Shown here: positions 33,523 through 42,332 of the stretch, in pieces | How the letters are laid out: the number at the start of each line of letters is the position of its first letter | How positions within the stretch are numbered: position 1 is the stretch's first letter | Source: Sanguibacter suaedae | Lineage (GTDB): Bacteria; Actinomycetota; Actinomycetes; Actinomycetales; Cellulomonadaceae | Assembly (NCBI RefSeq): GCF_016342785.1 | Contig: NZ_JAEINH010000004.1 | Span: 248,001-312,000, forward strand | Direction: 5' to 3' | Length of the DNA: 64,000 bases | Notes under the pieces: model-generated | Databases searched by the model: none | Told to the model about the DNA's origin: nothing | The model's input: only the letters and a program-made list of their open reading frames with translations | Made by a program: the position numbers and the translations under genes

Positions 33523-36042
33523 GTGTCTTCGAAGCCCGGTTCCATCGCCGCACCCAAGGAGGGCCTGCAGCGCGGACTCGTCTCGGTGATCCTTGTGAAC
33601 TACAAGGGCTCGGAGGACACGATCACGTGCCTGCGGTACTTCGACGAGGTGGACTGGCCGCGCGACCGCTTCGAGCTCATCGTCGTCGACAACGACTCCC
33701 AGGACGGCAGCGTGGAGAGGATCCGTGCGGCCGTCCCCGCTGCGAAGGTCGTCGATGCGGGCGGCAACACCGGGTTCGCAGGTGGTTGCAACCTCGGTGT
33801 CGCGCACTCGCGGGGCGAGTACGTCGCCTTCATCAACAACGATGCCCGCCCTGACTCCGGCTGGATCCGTGCCGCTGTCGAGGCCTTCGAGTCCGACGCC
33901 ACCATCGGCGCCGTCGCGAGCAAGGTCCTCGACTGGGACGGCGAGCTCGTCGACTACGCCGACGGCTCGCTCACCTGGTACGGCATGGGATACAAGCGGG
34001 AGGCGGAGCGCCCGGACTCCCCCGAGTACGACGTCCCGAAGGACGTCCTCTTCGGGACCGGGGCGGCGATGTTCGTCCGCGCCGACCTGTACCGCGAGAT
34101 CGGCGGCTTCGACGAGCGCTTCTTCATGTTCTACGAGGATGTCGACCTCGGGTGGCGCCTGAACATCCTCGGGCACCGCATGCGCTACGTCCCCACGTCA
34201 CTGGCGTTCCACAAGCACCACGTGACCATGAAGAAGTTCGGCAACTTCCGTGAGACGTACCTCCTCGAGCGCAACGCCCTCATGTCCATGTACAAGAACC
34301 TCGACGACGAGTCCCTCGCCAAGGCGCTCCCCGCCGCCATGGCTCTCGCGATCCGTCGCTCGCTCGCTCGCACCGAGACCGATGCGACGGCCCTCGACCT
34401 CCAGCGGTCGCCGGGAGGGGACGACGTCGGCACGCTCGAGATCCAGAAGATGGCCCTCACCGGCAGCTACGCGATCGACTACTTCACCGACAACCTCGAC
34501 ACCCTCATGGAGAGCCGCGCAGAGCTCCAGCGTCTGCGACGCCGAGCAGACCGGGAGATCTTCCCGCTCTTCCGCCACGCCATCGAGCCCGCCTACGCCA
34601 TCGAGGGGTACAACAGCGCCCACGACGTGCTCGTCGAGGCGTTCGGCGTCGCCAAGCACTTCACGTCACGCAGCCGCATCCTCGTCGTCACGGGGGAGCC
34701 CCTGCTCGAGCGGATGGCCGGCCCCGCGATCCGCGCCTGGGAGATCGCGTCGGCGCTCGCGGGCGACCACGACGTGCGACTGCTCTCCACCGCGGGCGCC
34801 AAGGTGACGAGCCCCGACTTCGAGGTGATGTACCAGGCGGGCCCGAAGCTCGAGAAGATCACCGACTGGGCCGACATCATCATCTTCCAGGGCTTCCTCC
34901 TCGAGGGTGCCCCATGGCTCAAGGACAGCAGCAAGATCCTCGTCGCGGACGTGTACGACCCCATGCACCTCGAGCAGCTCGAGCAAGCACGGGACCTCGG
35001 CGAGGCAGGCCGCGCCCGATCCATCCGTGAGACCAGCCGCATCCTCAACGAGCAGCTCAAGCGCGCCGACTTCGTCCTCTGCGCGTCCGACAAGCAGCGG
35101 GACTTCTGGCTCGGGCAGATGGCCGGCCAGGGGCGCGTCAACGCCCTCGTGTATGACGAGGACCACAGTCTCGACTCCCTGATCTCCGTCGTCCCGTTCG
35201 GCATCGCCGACGAGGACCCCGTGCAGACCCAGCACGCGATCAAGGGCGTCGTCCCCGGTATCGGCGTCGACGACAAGGTCATCATCTGGGGTGGTGGGGT
35301 CTACAACTGGTTCGACCCGCTCACCCTCATCCGCGCCGTGGCGCGGATCGTCGAGCGCCACCCCGAGGTCAAGCTCTACTTCATGGGCCTCAAGCACCCG
35401 AACCCAGGGGTGCCCGACATGCAGGTCGCGTGGGAGACGCAGAAGCTCGCCGAGGAGCTCGGGCTCACCGGCAAGCACGTGTTCTTCAACACCGGCTGGG
35501 TGCCGTACAACGAGCGAAGCAACTACCTCCTCGACGCCGACCTCGGGGTCTCCACGCACTTCCACCACATCGAGACCGCGTTCAGCTTCCGCACCCGCAT
35601 CCTCGACTACCTGTGGGCCAACCTGCCGATCGTCGCCACAGGTGGGGACACCTTCGGGACCCTCATCGCCGAGCACAACCTCGGACGGGTCGTCGGTCCT
35701 GAGGACGTCGACGCGTTGGAGGCCGCGCTCAAGGAGATGCTCTTCGACGAGGGAGCGGTCACCGAGGTGCGTGGTGCGGTCCGCGAGTTCGCCGAGGCCT
35801 ACCGGTGGACGAACGTGCTCGAGCCGCTCGTCGACTTCTGCCGCTTCCCCCGGCGCGCCCCGGACCTCGCCGCGCAGCTCGGGGCGAGCGACCGCGTCGC
35901 CCACCCCGCCGACAAGGAGCCGTGGAGCCTCACCCGTGACCTCAAGCTCGTCAAGGGGTACCTCGCCGCTGGAGGACCCGTGGAGCTCTCTCGTCGTGCA
36001 GGTGGCCGCGTGAAGCGCCTCGTCAAGGGCACGCCGGGCTGA
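33523..36042 (+). CDS. Bifunctional GT2-GT4 glycosyltransferase fusion
   Basis: Protein of 839 residues with two glycosyltransferase modules. Residues 18-260 are GT2 (SVILVNYKGSEDT, IVVDNDSQDGS, NTGFAGGCNLG, FINNDARPD, FFMFYEDVDLGWR). A linker of about 120 residues leads to a GT-B module at about 385-790 (VVTGEPLLERMAGPAIR, IIWGGGVYNWFDP, FFNTGWVPYNERSNYLLDADLG). Such fusions occur where two sugars are added by one enzyme, often next to Wzm/Wzt exporters, as here. GTG start with AGGAGG four bases upstream. It ends three bases from a convergent GT2 gene. Confidence 0.9.
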   Translation: MSSKPGSIAAPKEGLQRGLVSVILVNYKGSEDTITCLRYFDEVDWPRDRFELIVVDNDSQDGSVERIRAAVPAAKVVDAGGNTGFAGGCNLGVAHSRGEYVAFINNDARPDSGWIRAAVEAFESDATIGAVASKVLDWDGELVDYADGSLTWYGMGYKREAERPDSPEYDVPKDVLFGTGAAMFVRADLYREIGGFDERFFMFYEDVDLGWRLNILGHRMRYVPTSLAFHKHHVTMKKFGNFRETYLLERNALMSMYKNLDDESLAKALPAAMALAIRRSLARTETDATALDLQRSPGGDDVGTLEIQKMALTGSYAIDYFTDNLDTLMESRAELQRLRRRADREIFPLFRHAIEPAYAIEGYNSAHDVLVEAFGVAKHFTSRSRILVVTGEPLLERMAGPAIRAWEIASALAGDHDVRLLSTAGAKVTSPDFEVMYQAGPKLEKITDWADIIIFQGFLLEGAPWLKDSSKILVADVYDPMHLEQLEQARDLGEAGRARSIRETSRILNEQLKRADFVLCASDKQRDFWLGQMAGQGRVNALVYDEDHSLDSLISVVPFGIADEDPVQTQHAIKGVVPGIGVDDKVIIWGGGVYNWFDPLTLIRAVARIVERHPEVKLYFMGLKHPNPGVPDMQVAWETQKLAEELGLTGKHVFFNTGWVPYNERSNYLLDADLGVSTHFHHIETAFSFRTRILDYLWANLPIVATGGDTFGTLIAEHNLGRVVGPEDVDALEAALKEMLFDEGAVTEVRGAVREFAEAYRWTNVLEPLVDFCRFPRRAPDLAAQLGASDRVAHPADKEPWSLTRDLKLVKGYLAAGGPVELSRRAGGRVKRLVKGTPG

Positions 36043-36045
36043 TCC

Positions 36046-37026
36046 TCAGTCCGCCCGGCCGACGCCCACGTCGTAGACGGGTCGTCGGCCGGCACGACGC
36101 TCGCCGGACCACACCGCCCTGCGGCGCTGCAGGGTTCTCGGGAGCAGCCGGACGAACGCGATCAGTGCGCGGGCACGGGCCGCGAGGAGCCGGCGGTCCT
36201 CGCTCCGTGCGAGCGTGTGACGGGCGAGGCCCGCGACCTGCCGGGCCGACGACCTGACGACCACCGGCCAGGGAGCGTGTCGCGCGACGACGAGCAGCGA
36301 GTTCCGGGTGTTGTAGAAGCGGAACAGCGGGCTGGTGGCGTCCGAGCTCGCGGCATGCTGGTGGTGCGCCACGGCTCCACGGACGTAGTGGACGGACCAG
36401 CCGGCGGCCCGCATGCGCCACGACAGGTCGGTGTCCTCGTAGTAGAGGAAGAGGTCGGGGTCGAACGTACCGACCTCTTCTAGGGCCGCTGCCCGGAGCG
36501 CGGCAGCTCCGCCGCAGAACCCGAAGACGTCCACGGGGGAGTGCTCGACGTCGGCCGGGACCAGCCAGTCGCGGTCCGTCGCGGCCCCGGAGGCGGTGAG
36601 GACGTTGCCGGTGGAGTTGACGAGCACCCGGCCCTGCGCATCCTGGTCTGTGAGAAGAATGCGCGCGGTCGCCGCGCCTACCGCCGCGTTCTCGGGGCGG
36701 TCGAGGTGCTCCACGAGGAGCCGGACAGCGTCCGGCTCGAACGTCGCGTCGTTATTGAGGAGGACCGCGTACGGGGAGTCGAGCCCGGCGAGCCCTACTT
36801 CGACCCCACCGGCGAAGCCGAGGTTCCGACCGGTGGCGAGGACCCGCACACCCGGGTAGTCCCGTTCCAGGAGCGCGACCGTCCCGTCGGTGGACCCGTT
36901 GTCCACGACGACGACCTCGACCTCCCCGTCGGGGAGGTCCTGGGCGAGGAGCGAGTCGAGGCACGGGCCGACGAGGTGCGCACCGTTCCAGGTGACGACC
37001 ACGGCGCGGACGCGAGGCGGCGTCAT
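36046..37026 (-). CDS. GT2 glycosyltransferase, WbbL/rhamnosyltransferase-like
   Basis: GT2 enzyme of 326 residues. Motifs: AVVVTWNGAHLV, VVVDNGSTDGT, NLGFAGGVEVG, LLNNDATFEPD, and the late FFLYYEDTDLSWRMRAAG equivalent (LFLYYEDTDLSWR). This pattern is common in rhamnosyltransferases, which would fit the dTDP-rhamnose genes present, but donor use cannot be fixed from sequence. The C-terminal third is basic and may sit on the membrane. It overlaps the upstream GT4 gene by four bases (ATGA), so the two are coupled. Confidence 0.86.
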   Translation of the reverse strand: MTPPRVRAVVVTWNGAHLVGPCLDSLLAQDLPDGEVEVVVVDNGSTDGTVALLERDYPGVRVLATGRNLGFAGGVEVGLAGLDSPYAVLLNNDATFEPDAVRLLVEHLDRPENAAVGAATARILLTDQDAQGRVLVNSTGNVLTASGAATDRDWLVPADVEHSPVDVFGFCGGAAALRAAALEEVGTFDPDLFLYYEDTDLSWRMRAAGWSVHYVRGAVAHHQHAASSDATSPLFRFYNTRNSLLVVARHAPWPVVVRSSARQVAGLARHTLARSEDRRLLAARARALIAFVRLLPRTLQRRRAVWSGERRAGRRPVYDVGVGRAD

Positions 37027-38180
37027 CGTGAACCGCCCCGAGTCGTCGCGGCGAGCTCGACGGCGTCGCGGTACGCGGCGAGGTGCGCCCGCGCGCTCCG
37101 GTCCCACGTGTACCGGGAGCTGTTACGCACCGCTCCCTCGGCGAGAGCGTCGTGCTCGACCACCGCGGCCCGCACTAGGGCGGCCGCCGTGGCACGAGGG
37201 TCCAGGGGATCGACGAGCAGCGCACCGTCCCCGACGATCTCCGCCATCGACGTTCCCCGGGAAGTCACAACCGGCGTGCCGTGAACCATCGCCTCCAGGA
37301 CGGGCATCCCGAAGCCCTCCCATGTCGACGGGAAGCAGAACACCCGAGCGGAGGCGTACGCCCGTTGGAGCTCGATGTCGCTGAGCCGGCCCAGCACATG
37401 GATCCGGTCCACGGGTAGACGGTCGACCGCGGCACGGACCTCGTCGCTCGTGCTGCCCCAGCCCGAGGGACCCACGATGACCAGGTCGAGGTCCGACCCG
37501 TCCTCGAGCAACCGCTCGAACGCGTGGAGCAGGACCGGCAGGTTCTTGCGGGGCTCGAGGGTGCCGCACCACAGGACGAACGGGCGGGCCAGCCCGTGCT
37601 GCGCGCGGAACGCGTCGGCGGCGTCGGAGGAGACGCGATGCTGGGCGGTGCCGTGCGGGATCACGCGGATCCGATCGGGTTCGATCCCCGCGGAGACACA
37701 GTCGGTCCGGGTCGCCTCGGAGGGGACGACGACGATGTCGGCCTCCCGGCGGACGATCCGCAGCGACCGTTCGAAGAAGGCCACACCGCGCGCCGTGAAG
37801 TGGTCGGGATTCCGGAGGAAGGCCGTGTCGTGGACCGTGGCCACGAGTGGAGCCGACCGTGGAGGGATCGCCCACGTCGTCGCGTGGACGACGTCATAGC
37901 CGGAAGAGGCTTGCCCCCCTGGTCCTGGGACTCGCGGGCGTCGGAGCCTCGACCACGCCTCGTAGAGGACGGGTCGGGGGAGACCGGACGTCTCTAGCGG
38001 TGCCGCCGTGAATCGACCCGGCTCGGCGCGAGCGCTACGGGCGGCGATCCCATGAACCTCGATGTCCTCCACCGCGCCGAACGCCGATGCCAAGGCGTCG
38101 ATGTAGGTTCCGGACCCACCGGGCACCGGCTGCCACAGCTGTTCGACCGTCATGGCGACACGGAGAGGACTGGAGCTCAT
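37023..38180 (-). CDS. GT4 glycosyltransferase (GTLEPRKN subgroup)
   Basis: GT-B enzyme of 385 residues. It has PGGSGTYIDAL near the N terminus, ATVHDTAF, VPSEATRTD, and the donor-half motifs CGTLEPRKN, STWEGFGMPVLEAMVHGTPVVTS. The last segment contains the EGFGMPVLE motif that binds the donor phosphate and ribose in mannosyl- and rhamnosyltransferases of this group. The gene at 54070 belongs to the same subgroup. A TACGCT -10 motif lies six bases before the ATG, so the message is probably leaderless. Confidence 0.9.
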   Translation of the reverse strand: MSSSPLRVAMTVEQLWQPVPGGSGTYIDALASAFGAVEDIEVHGIAARSARAEPGRFTAAPLETSGLPRPVLYEAWSRLRRPRVPGPGGQASSGYDVVHATTWAIPPRSAPLVATVHDTAFLRNPDHFTARGVAFFERSLRIVRREADIVVVPSEATRTDCVSAGIEPDRIRVIPHGTAQHRVSSDAADAFRAQHGLARPFVLWCGTLEPRKNLPVLLHAFERLLEDGSDLDLVIVGPSGWGSTSDEVRAAVDRLPVDRIHVLGRLSDIELQRAYASARVFCFPSTWEGFGMPVLEAMVHGTPVVTSRGTSMAEIVGDGALLVDPLDPRATAAALVRAAVVEHDALAEGAVRNSSRYTWDRSARAHLAAYRDAVELAATTRGGSR

Positions 38181-38186
38181 CGGCAC

Positions 38187-38192
38187 AGCGTA
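38187..38192 (-). promoter_or_regulatory. -10 element (TACGCT) for the GT4-GT2 pair at 36046-38180
   Basis: TACGCT on the minus strand ends six bases before the ATG at 38180, matching the leaderless spacing seen elsewhere in the window. Confidence 0.45.
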
Positions 38193-38228
38193 GCGACTGG
38201 TCTCGCGAGGAATGGTCGGCACAGCCGC

Positions 38229-38234
38229 TAGCAT
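38229..38234 (+). promoter_or_regulatory. -10 element (TAGCAT) for the DPM-like GT2 at 38266
   Basis: TAGCAT lies 31 bases before the ATG at 38266. The short leader contains GAGAG near the start codon. This gap of 85 bases is shared with the divergent GT4 gene. Confidence 0.38.
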
Positions 38235-38265
38235 GGTGTGGTTGTCCCGCCGACGTGAGAGTGCC

Positions 38266-39321
38266 ATGAAACTGTTCGTCCAAGTGCCCTGCCTCAACGA
38301 GGAGACGACCCTGCCGTCCGTCCTCGAGACGATCCCTCGAGAGATCGCGGGGATCGATTCGATCGAGATCCTCATCATCGATGACGGGTCCACCGATCGG
38401 ACCGTCGAGGTCGCCCGTGCCCACGGTGTGCATCACATCGTCCGGCACACACGGAACATGGGCCTCGCGCGGTCGTTCCGTGACGGAGTCGATTATGCGC
38501 TCCGGCACGGGGCGGACATCGTCGTCAACACGGACGGCGACAACCAGTACCCCCAGCAGAGCATCACCGAGCTCGTGCAGCCGCTCCTCGCGGGTGAGGC
38601 CGACATCGCGATCGGCGACCGCCAGACTGCGACGATCGCGCACTTCTCTCCTTTCAAGAAGGTCATGCAGCGAGTCGGTAGCGCGGTCGTCAACAAGGCC
38701 GCCGAGACGCAGCTTCCTGACGCTGCGAGCGGGTTCAGGGCCTATTCGCGGGCGTCTCTCATCAGGCTGAACGTCGTCACACAGTTCAGCTACTGCATGG
38801 AGACGATCATCCAGGCAGGCAACAAGCGTCTGCGTATCGCCAGCGTCCCCATCACCACGAACGCCAAGACGCGAGAGTCCCGGCTCTTCAAGAACATCGG
38901 CCAGCACATGGTGAAGTCGGCCTCGGCGATCAGCCGCAGCTACGTGATGTTCAAGCCGTACATGGTGTTCCTCACGCTCGGCGTCCTCTTCGGAGTCCTG
39001 GCGCTCGTGCCGTTCGTCAGGTATTTCGTCTTCATGCTCCAAGGGGACGCCAACGGTCACGTCCAGTCACTGGTATTCGGCACAGGGATGCTCGTCGGAT
39101 CGCTCCTGTCCTTCGCCCTGCTGGTCATCGCTGATCTTCAAAGGACCAACCGGGTGCTCCTCGAGGACACACTCGAGCGGATCAAAGAGATTCAGTACAC
39201 CCGTCCGGAGCTCCCCGAATCTCCCGCCGGTGTGCCTGTGGCTCAGCCTGTCCTGCGATCGACACCTTCACTCGTGAGCGATCTCGGCGTGGAGTTTCCG
39301 GTGGGGGCGCGCGAGGAATAG
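38266..39321 (+). CDS. GT2 glycosyltransferase with two C-terminal membrane helices
   Basis: GT2 enzyme of 351 residues of the polyprenyl-phosphate glycosyltransferase kind. The catalytic domain shows VQVPCLNEETTLPSV, ILIIDDGSTDRT, NMGLARSFRDGVD and TDGDNQY. Two membrane helices follow (about 235-258 and 270-292), as in GtrB/DPM-like enzymes that load sugar onto undecaprenyl phosphate. The AglD-like flippase candidate is convergent, and the two reading frames overlap by 54 bases. G+C content is visibly lower than in neighbouring operons. Confidence 0.87.
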   Translation: MKLFVQVPCLNEETTLPSVLETIPREIAGIDSIEILIIDDGSTDRTVEVARAHGVHHIVRHTRNMGLARSFRDGVDYALRHGADIVVNTDGDNQYPQQSITELVQPLLAGEADIAIGDRQTATIAHFSPFKKVMQRVGSAVVNKAAETQLPDAASGFRAYSRASLIRLNVVTQFSYCMETIIQAGNKRLRIASVPITTNAKTRESRLFKNIGQHMVKSASAISRSYVMFKPYMVFLTLGVLFGVLALVPFVRYFVFMLQGDANGHVQSLVFGTGMLVGSLLSFALLVIADLQRTNRVLLEDTLERIKEIQYTRPELPESPAGVPVAQPVLRSTPSLVSDLGVEFPVGAREE

Positions 39322-40233
39322 CGCTCCACCGCCGGCGATGGCGTCGCCGACGGTGAGCAGGACCCGGCTCACCAGCGCCAGGGCCAGAGCATCCGGGACT
39401 GAGAGCGCCCCACCGAGCGCGACGACGAGCGCGAGCTCGCGGACTCCCACCCCGGCTGGCGCGAGAATCATGAGGAAGCCGACGAGCCACGCCAAGGCGA
39501 AGGCGCCAATGGTCAGGGCGATGCCGGGTGCGCCGTCCGGCAGGAGGTCACGGACGACCACCCATGCGTGGAAGCCGAACGCTACCCACATCAGGGCCGA
39601 CCAAGCCGATGACGTCAGGAGACCTCTCCATGTGAGGTCAGGCGGGACGATCTCCTTCCGCGTCGCCTTCGCCGCCACGGTCAGGAGTCTTCTGAGCACC
39701 GGCGGGGTGAGAGCGGTCACGCCCAGGGGGACGACGAGGAGCACGAACCAGTAGTCGTCCAACGCGTCCTGCGCTGACGTGACGAGGAGCACCGAGGCGA
39801 CGGAGGCGCTGGTGACGACGCCCACGGCCATGCCCACGAGGGCTCCTGTGGTGCTCCGCACTCGAGAGATGCCACGTTCCTTGGTGAGCTCGACCTGGAC
39901 GAGGACTGGCCACACGCTGCCGGGCACGTACTTGCCGAGCTGTGAGATGAGGAACACGCGGGCGGCTGCTGCCATGGGCAACGGTGCGCCAACCCCAGCC
40001 ATCGCGCCGCGCCACGACATCATGTTGGCGAAGAGCGCCACGAGTCCGAGTACGAAGGAGAGGACCACGGTGGTCCAGGCGAGGCGAGACACAGCCTCCA
40101 TGAACTCGTTGCGCTGGGAGTAGACGGCCGCGACGAGAAGTCCGACGGCGAGGACCCCGAACAGGATCTTGACGGTCTGCCGAACGGGCCGACGGGCACG
40201 GCGATCGTCTGGGACTGGAATCACCTCGCTCAT
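39268..40233 (-). CDS. Membrane protein of the AglD/lysylphosphatidylglycerol synthase transmembrane family (UPF0104)
   Basis: Integral membrane protein of 321 residues with about eight helices and no catalytic soluble domain. The region LISQLGKYVPGSVWPVLVQ is the family signature, and a later APAGVGVRELALV repeats the pattern. Related proteins sit beside glycosyltransferases and are proposed to flip or present lipid-linked sugars; the function is not proven. Its ATG overlaps the stop of the epimerase gene (ATGA). The 3' end overlaps the convergent GT2 gene by 54 bases. Confidence 0.8.
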   Translation of the reverse strand: MSEVIPVPDDRRARRPVRQTVKILFGVLAVGLLVAAVYSQRNEFMEAVSRLAWTTVVLSFVLGLVALFANMMSWRGAMAGVGAPLPMAAAARVFLISQLGKYVPGSVWPVLVQVELTKERGISRVRSTTGALVGMAVGVVTSASVASVLLVTSAQDALDDYWFVLLVVPLGVTALTPPVLRRLLTVAAKATRKEIVPPDLTWRGLLTSSAWSALMWVAFGFHAWVVVRDLLPDGAPGIALTIGAFALAWLVGFLMILAPAGVGVRELALVVALGGALSVPDALALALVSRVLLTVGDAIAGGGALFLARPHRKLHAEIAHE

Positions 40234-41126
40234 GTGCGCTGTCCAGCGCGGGCGCCCGCGAGCCATCTCCACATCGCCGTCACGCCAGGCTCGACCGCCG
40301 TGCGCGGGCGCCAGCCGAGAACCGTCCCTGCCAGGCTCACGTCGAGCCACGACTCCCGGAGATCGAACGGCCGGGCCGGGTGGCGGACCACAGAAAGTTC
40401 ATGGCGGTCGCTGACCGTGCCCACCGCGGCCAGGACCGTCGAGAGACTCGTTGCTTCACCGGAACCGACGTTCAACACAGGAGGCAGGTCCCCCCTGGAG
40501 TCGTGAACGGCGAGCAAGAACTCGGTGAGATCGTCTATGTAGAGGTAGTCCCTGAGGATCTCGGGACCTCCGTATACGACGATCTCCCGGCCGTCACGTA
40601 ACGCCCTGAGCCAGTGCCCGATGACACCCTGGCCTGGCGCAGGGTACTGGCCGGGACCGTACGCATTCGATACCCGAACGACGAGTCCGCGCCCGGTGCG
40701 TTCGAGGAGCTCACGTTCGATCGACAGCTTCGCAACCCCGTACGCAGAGGTCGGGACAGTCGGTGACCTCTCGGTGAAGGGCGGCGTGGAAGCGTCGCCG
40801 TAGACGGTGCCGCCGGAGCTGAGGAGGACGACGCGGGCCTGTGAGCCGGACGCCATCAACCGGTCGAGAAAGCCGGAGAACTCTGTGCGGTCCCTGTCGA
40901 TGCGTTCGGGATGCTCTGCAGCGATCTGAGGGTTGATGCTCGAGGCGCACCAGAAGACCGTCGAGGATGCCACCACCTGGTCCCATAGCAGGGTGCCCTC
41001 GGCCAGTCGGTCGTGCCGCCCGACCTGGACAGCACTCCGACCCGTCGCGTCGAAAGCCTGCGACAGTGCCGAACCGATGAACCCGGCTGCGCCGACGATC
41101 GTCGCGCCAGAGGGTGCCTTCAACAT
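40230..41126 (-). CDS. NAD-dependent sugar epimerase/dehydratase (extended SDR)
   Basis: SDR-type nucleotide-sugar enzyme of 298 residues. The dinucleotide motif is the shortened GAAGFIGSA (12-20). The catalytic set is S103/S104 in LLSSGG, Y129 and K133 in YGVAK. GGPEILRDYLYIDDL is the usual extended-SDR substrate region. It resembles UDP-glucose 4-epimerases and GDP/dTDP-sugar reductases, but no single reaction can be assigned. AGGAG lies five bases before the ATG. It is divergent from the GT4 gene 24 bases away, so two promoters must be packed in a very small space. Confidence 0.83.
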   Translation of the reverse strand: MLKAPSGATIVGAAGFIGSALSQAFDATGRSAVQVGRHDRLAEGTLLWDQVVASSTVFWCASSINPQIAAEHPERIDRDRTEFSGFLDRLMASGSQARVVLLSSGGTVYGDASTPPFTERSPTVPTSAYGVAKLSIERELLERTGRGLVVRVSNAYGPGQYPAPGQGVIGHWLRALRDGREIVVYGGPEILRDYLYIDDLTEFLLAVHDSRGDLPPVLNVGSGEATSLSTVLAAVGTVSDRHELSVVRHPARPFDLRESWLDVSLAGTVLGWRPRTAVEPGVTAMWRWLAGARAGQRT

Positions 41127-41138
41127 GAATCTCCTGAG

Positions 41139-41144
41139 TACTCT
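41139..41144 (+). promoter_or_regulatory. -10 element (TACTCT) for the GT4 gene at 41151
   Basis: TACTCT ends six bases before the GTG at 41151. It forms part of the palindrome GAGTACTC within a 24-base divergent gap, so it may serve both directions. Confidence 0.43.
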
Positions 41145-41150
41145 TGCGGG

Positions 41151-42332
41151 GTGAACAGCAGACCGCGTCTTCTCGTCCTAGCCTCTACGTTCCCCGCTGC
41201 ACAGGACGACGGTACCCCAGCGTTCGTGAAGGATCTGGCAGAGCGCGAGGCGGAACACTTCGAGGTGATGGTGCTCGTCCCCCGCGTTCCAGGCGGTGCC
41301 CGGAGTGAGCGTATCGGTAGCCTCGAAGTGCGCAGGTTCGCCTTCTTCCCACGTCGATGGGAGGACCTGGCCCACGGGGCGATCATCGAGAACCTCCGCG
41401 CGCGGCGCACTCGCTGGCTCCAGGTCGTGCCGTTCTTCGTGGCCGAGGCTATCGCTGTCCGCCGTGCGGTCCGCACGTTCCGCCCCGATGTCATGCATGT
41501 TCATTGGATCATCCCGCAGGGAGTGGTGGCGACGTTCGCTGCTCCTCGTGTACCCGCCTTGGTGACTACCCTCGGCGGTGACCTCTACGCCTTGAACTTG
41601 ACCCCGGTCCGTTGGTTGAAGTCGCTCGTCGTACGCCGCGCTCGGCGAACGACCGTGATGAATGAGGACATGGCGGAACGGGTTCGATCGCTCGGGGCCC
41701 CGCGGGAGTCGGTGTCGGTAGTGCCTATGGGGGCAGATCTGGCGGCGATAAGGTTGACGACTCGCGCCGAGCGGGAAGCGGGTGAACAGTTGAAGCTGCT
41801 CTTCGTGGGGCGGCTCGTTGAGAAGAAGGGGCTGTCGGTCCTCCTCGGGGCGTTAAAGATCCTTCAGTTGACTACGGTGTCGCTAAGCGTCGTTGGCGAC
41901 GGTCCGTTGCGAGCAGCGATCGAAGAGGAAGCGAGAGGATTGCCGGTCACGTTCCTGGGACAGCTGGGACGCGCTGAGCTGTCACGAGAGTACGCGACGC
42001 ACGACGTCGTCGTAGCCCCGTCCGTGCTTGCCTCGTCGGGTGACCAGGACGGCTTGCCCGTCGCGCTGCTGGAGGCGATGGGTGCTGGTTGCGCGGTCGT
42101 TGCCTCGGACCTGCCGGGGCTCAATGAAGCGGTGGTCGACGGTGTATCGGGCATGCTCGTTACTCCCGGCTCGGCCGACTCGCTTGCTGATGCGCTCAGG
42201 GACCTTGCGCAATCACCTTCTCTGGTCGACGACTTGGGAAGGGCTGCTTCTGTGCGTGCGAACGACTTCTCGATCGATTCTGTGGGAAAGCGCTATGTCG
42301 AGATCTTGATGGGAATTCACTCTAGGAAGTAA
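41151..42332 (+). CDS. GT4 glycosyltransferase
   Basis: GT-B enzyme of 393 residues. It has VLASTFPAAQDDGTPAFV at the N terminus (the common start of hexosyltransferases of this group), MHVHWIIPQG, VVPMGADL, LFVGRLVEKKGLSVL and the donor motif ASSGDQDGLPVALLEAMGAGCAVVAS. Third positions are much less G/C-rich than in the rest of the locus, a sign of separate transfer. A TACTCT -10 motif lies six bases before the GTG. The stop overlaps the convergent repeat-protein gene by 11 bases. Confidence 0.89.
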   Translation: MNSRPRLLVLASTFPAAQDDGTPAFVKDLAEREAEHFEVMVLVPRVPGGARSERIGSLEVRRFAFFPRRWEDLAHGAIIENLRARRTRWLQVVPFFVAEAIAVRRAVRTFRPDVMHVHWIIPQGVVATFAAPRVPALVTTLGGDLYALNLTPVRWLKSLVVRRARRTTVMNEDMAERVRSLGAPRESVSVVPMGADLAAIRLTTRAEREAGEQLKLLFVGRLVEKKGLSVLLGALKILQLTTVSLSVVGDGPLRAAIEEEARGLPVTFLGQLGRAELSREYATHDVVVAPSVLASSGDQDGLPVALLEAMGAGCAVVASDLPGLNEAVVDGVSGMLVTPGSADSLADALRDLAQSPSLVDDLGRAASVRANDFSIDSVGKRYVEILMGIHSRK

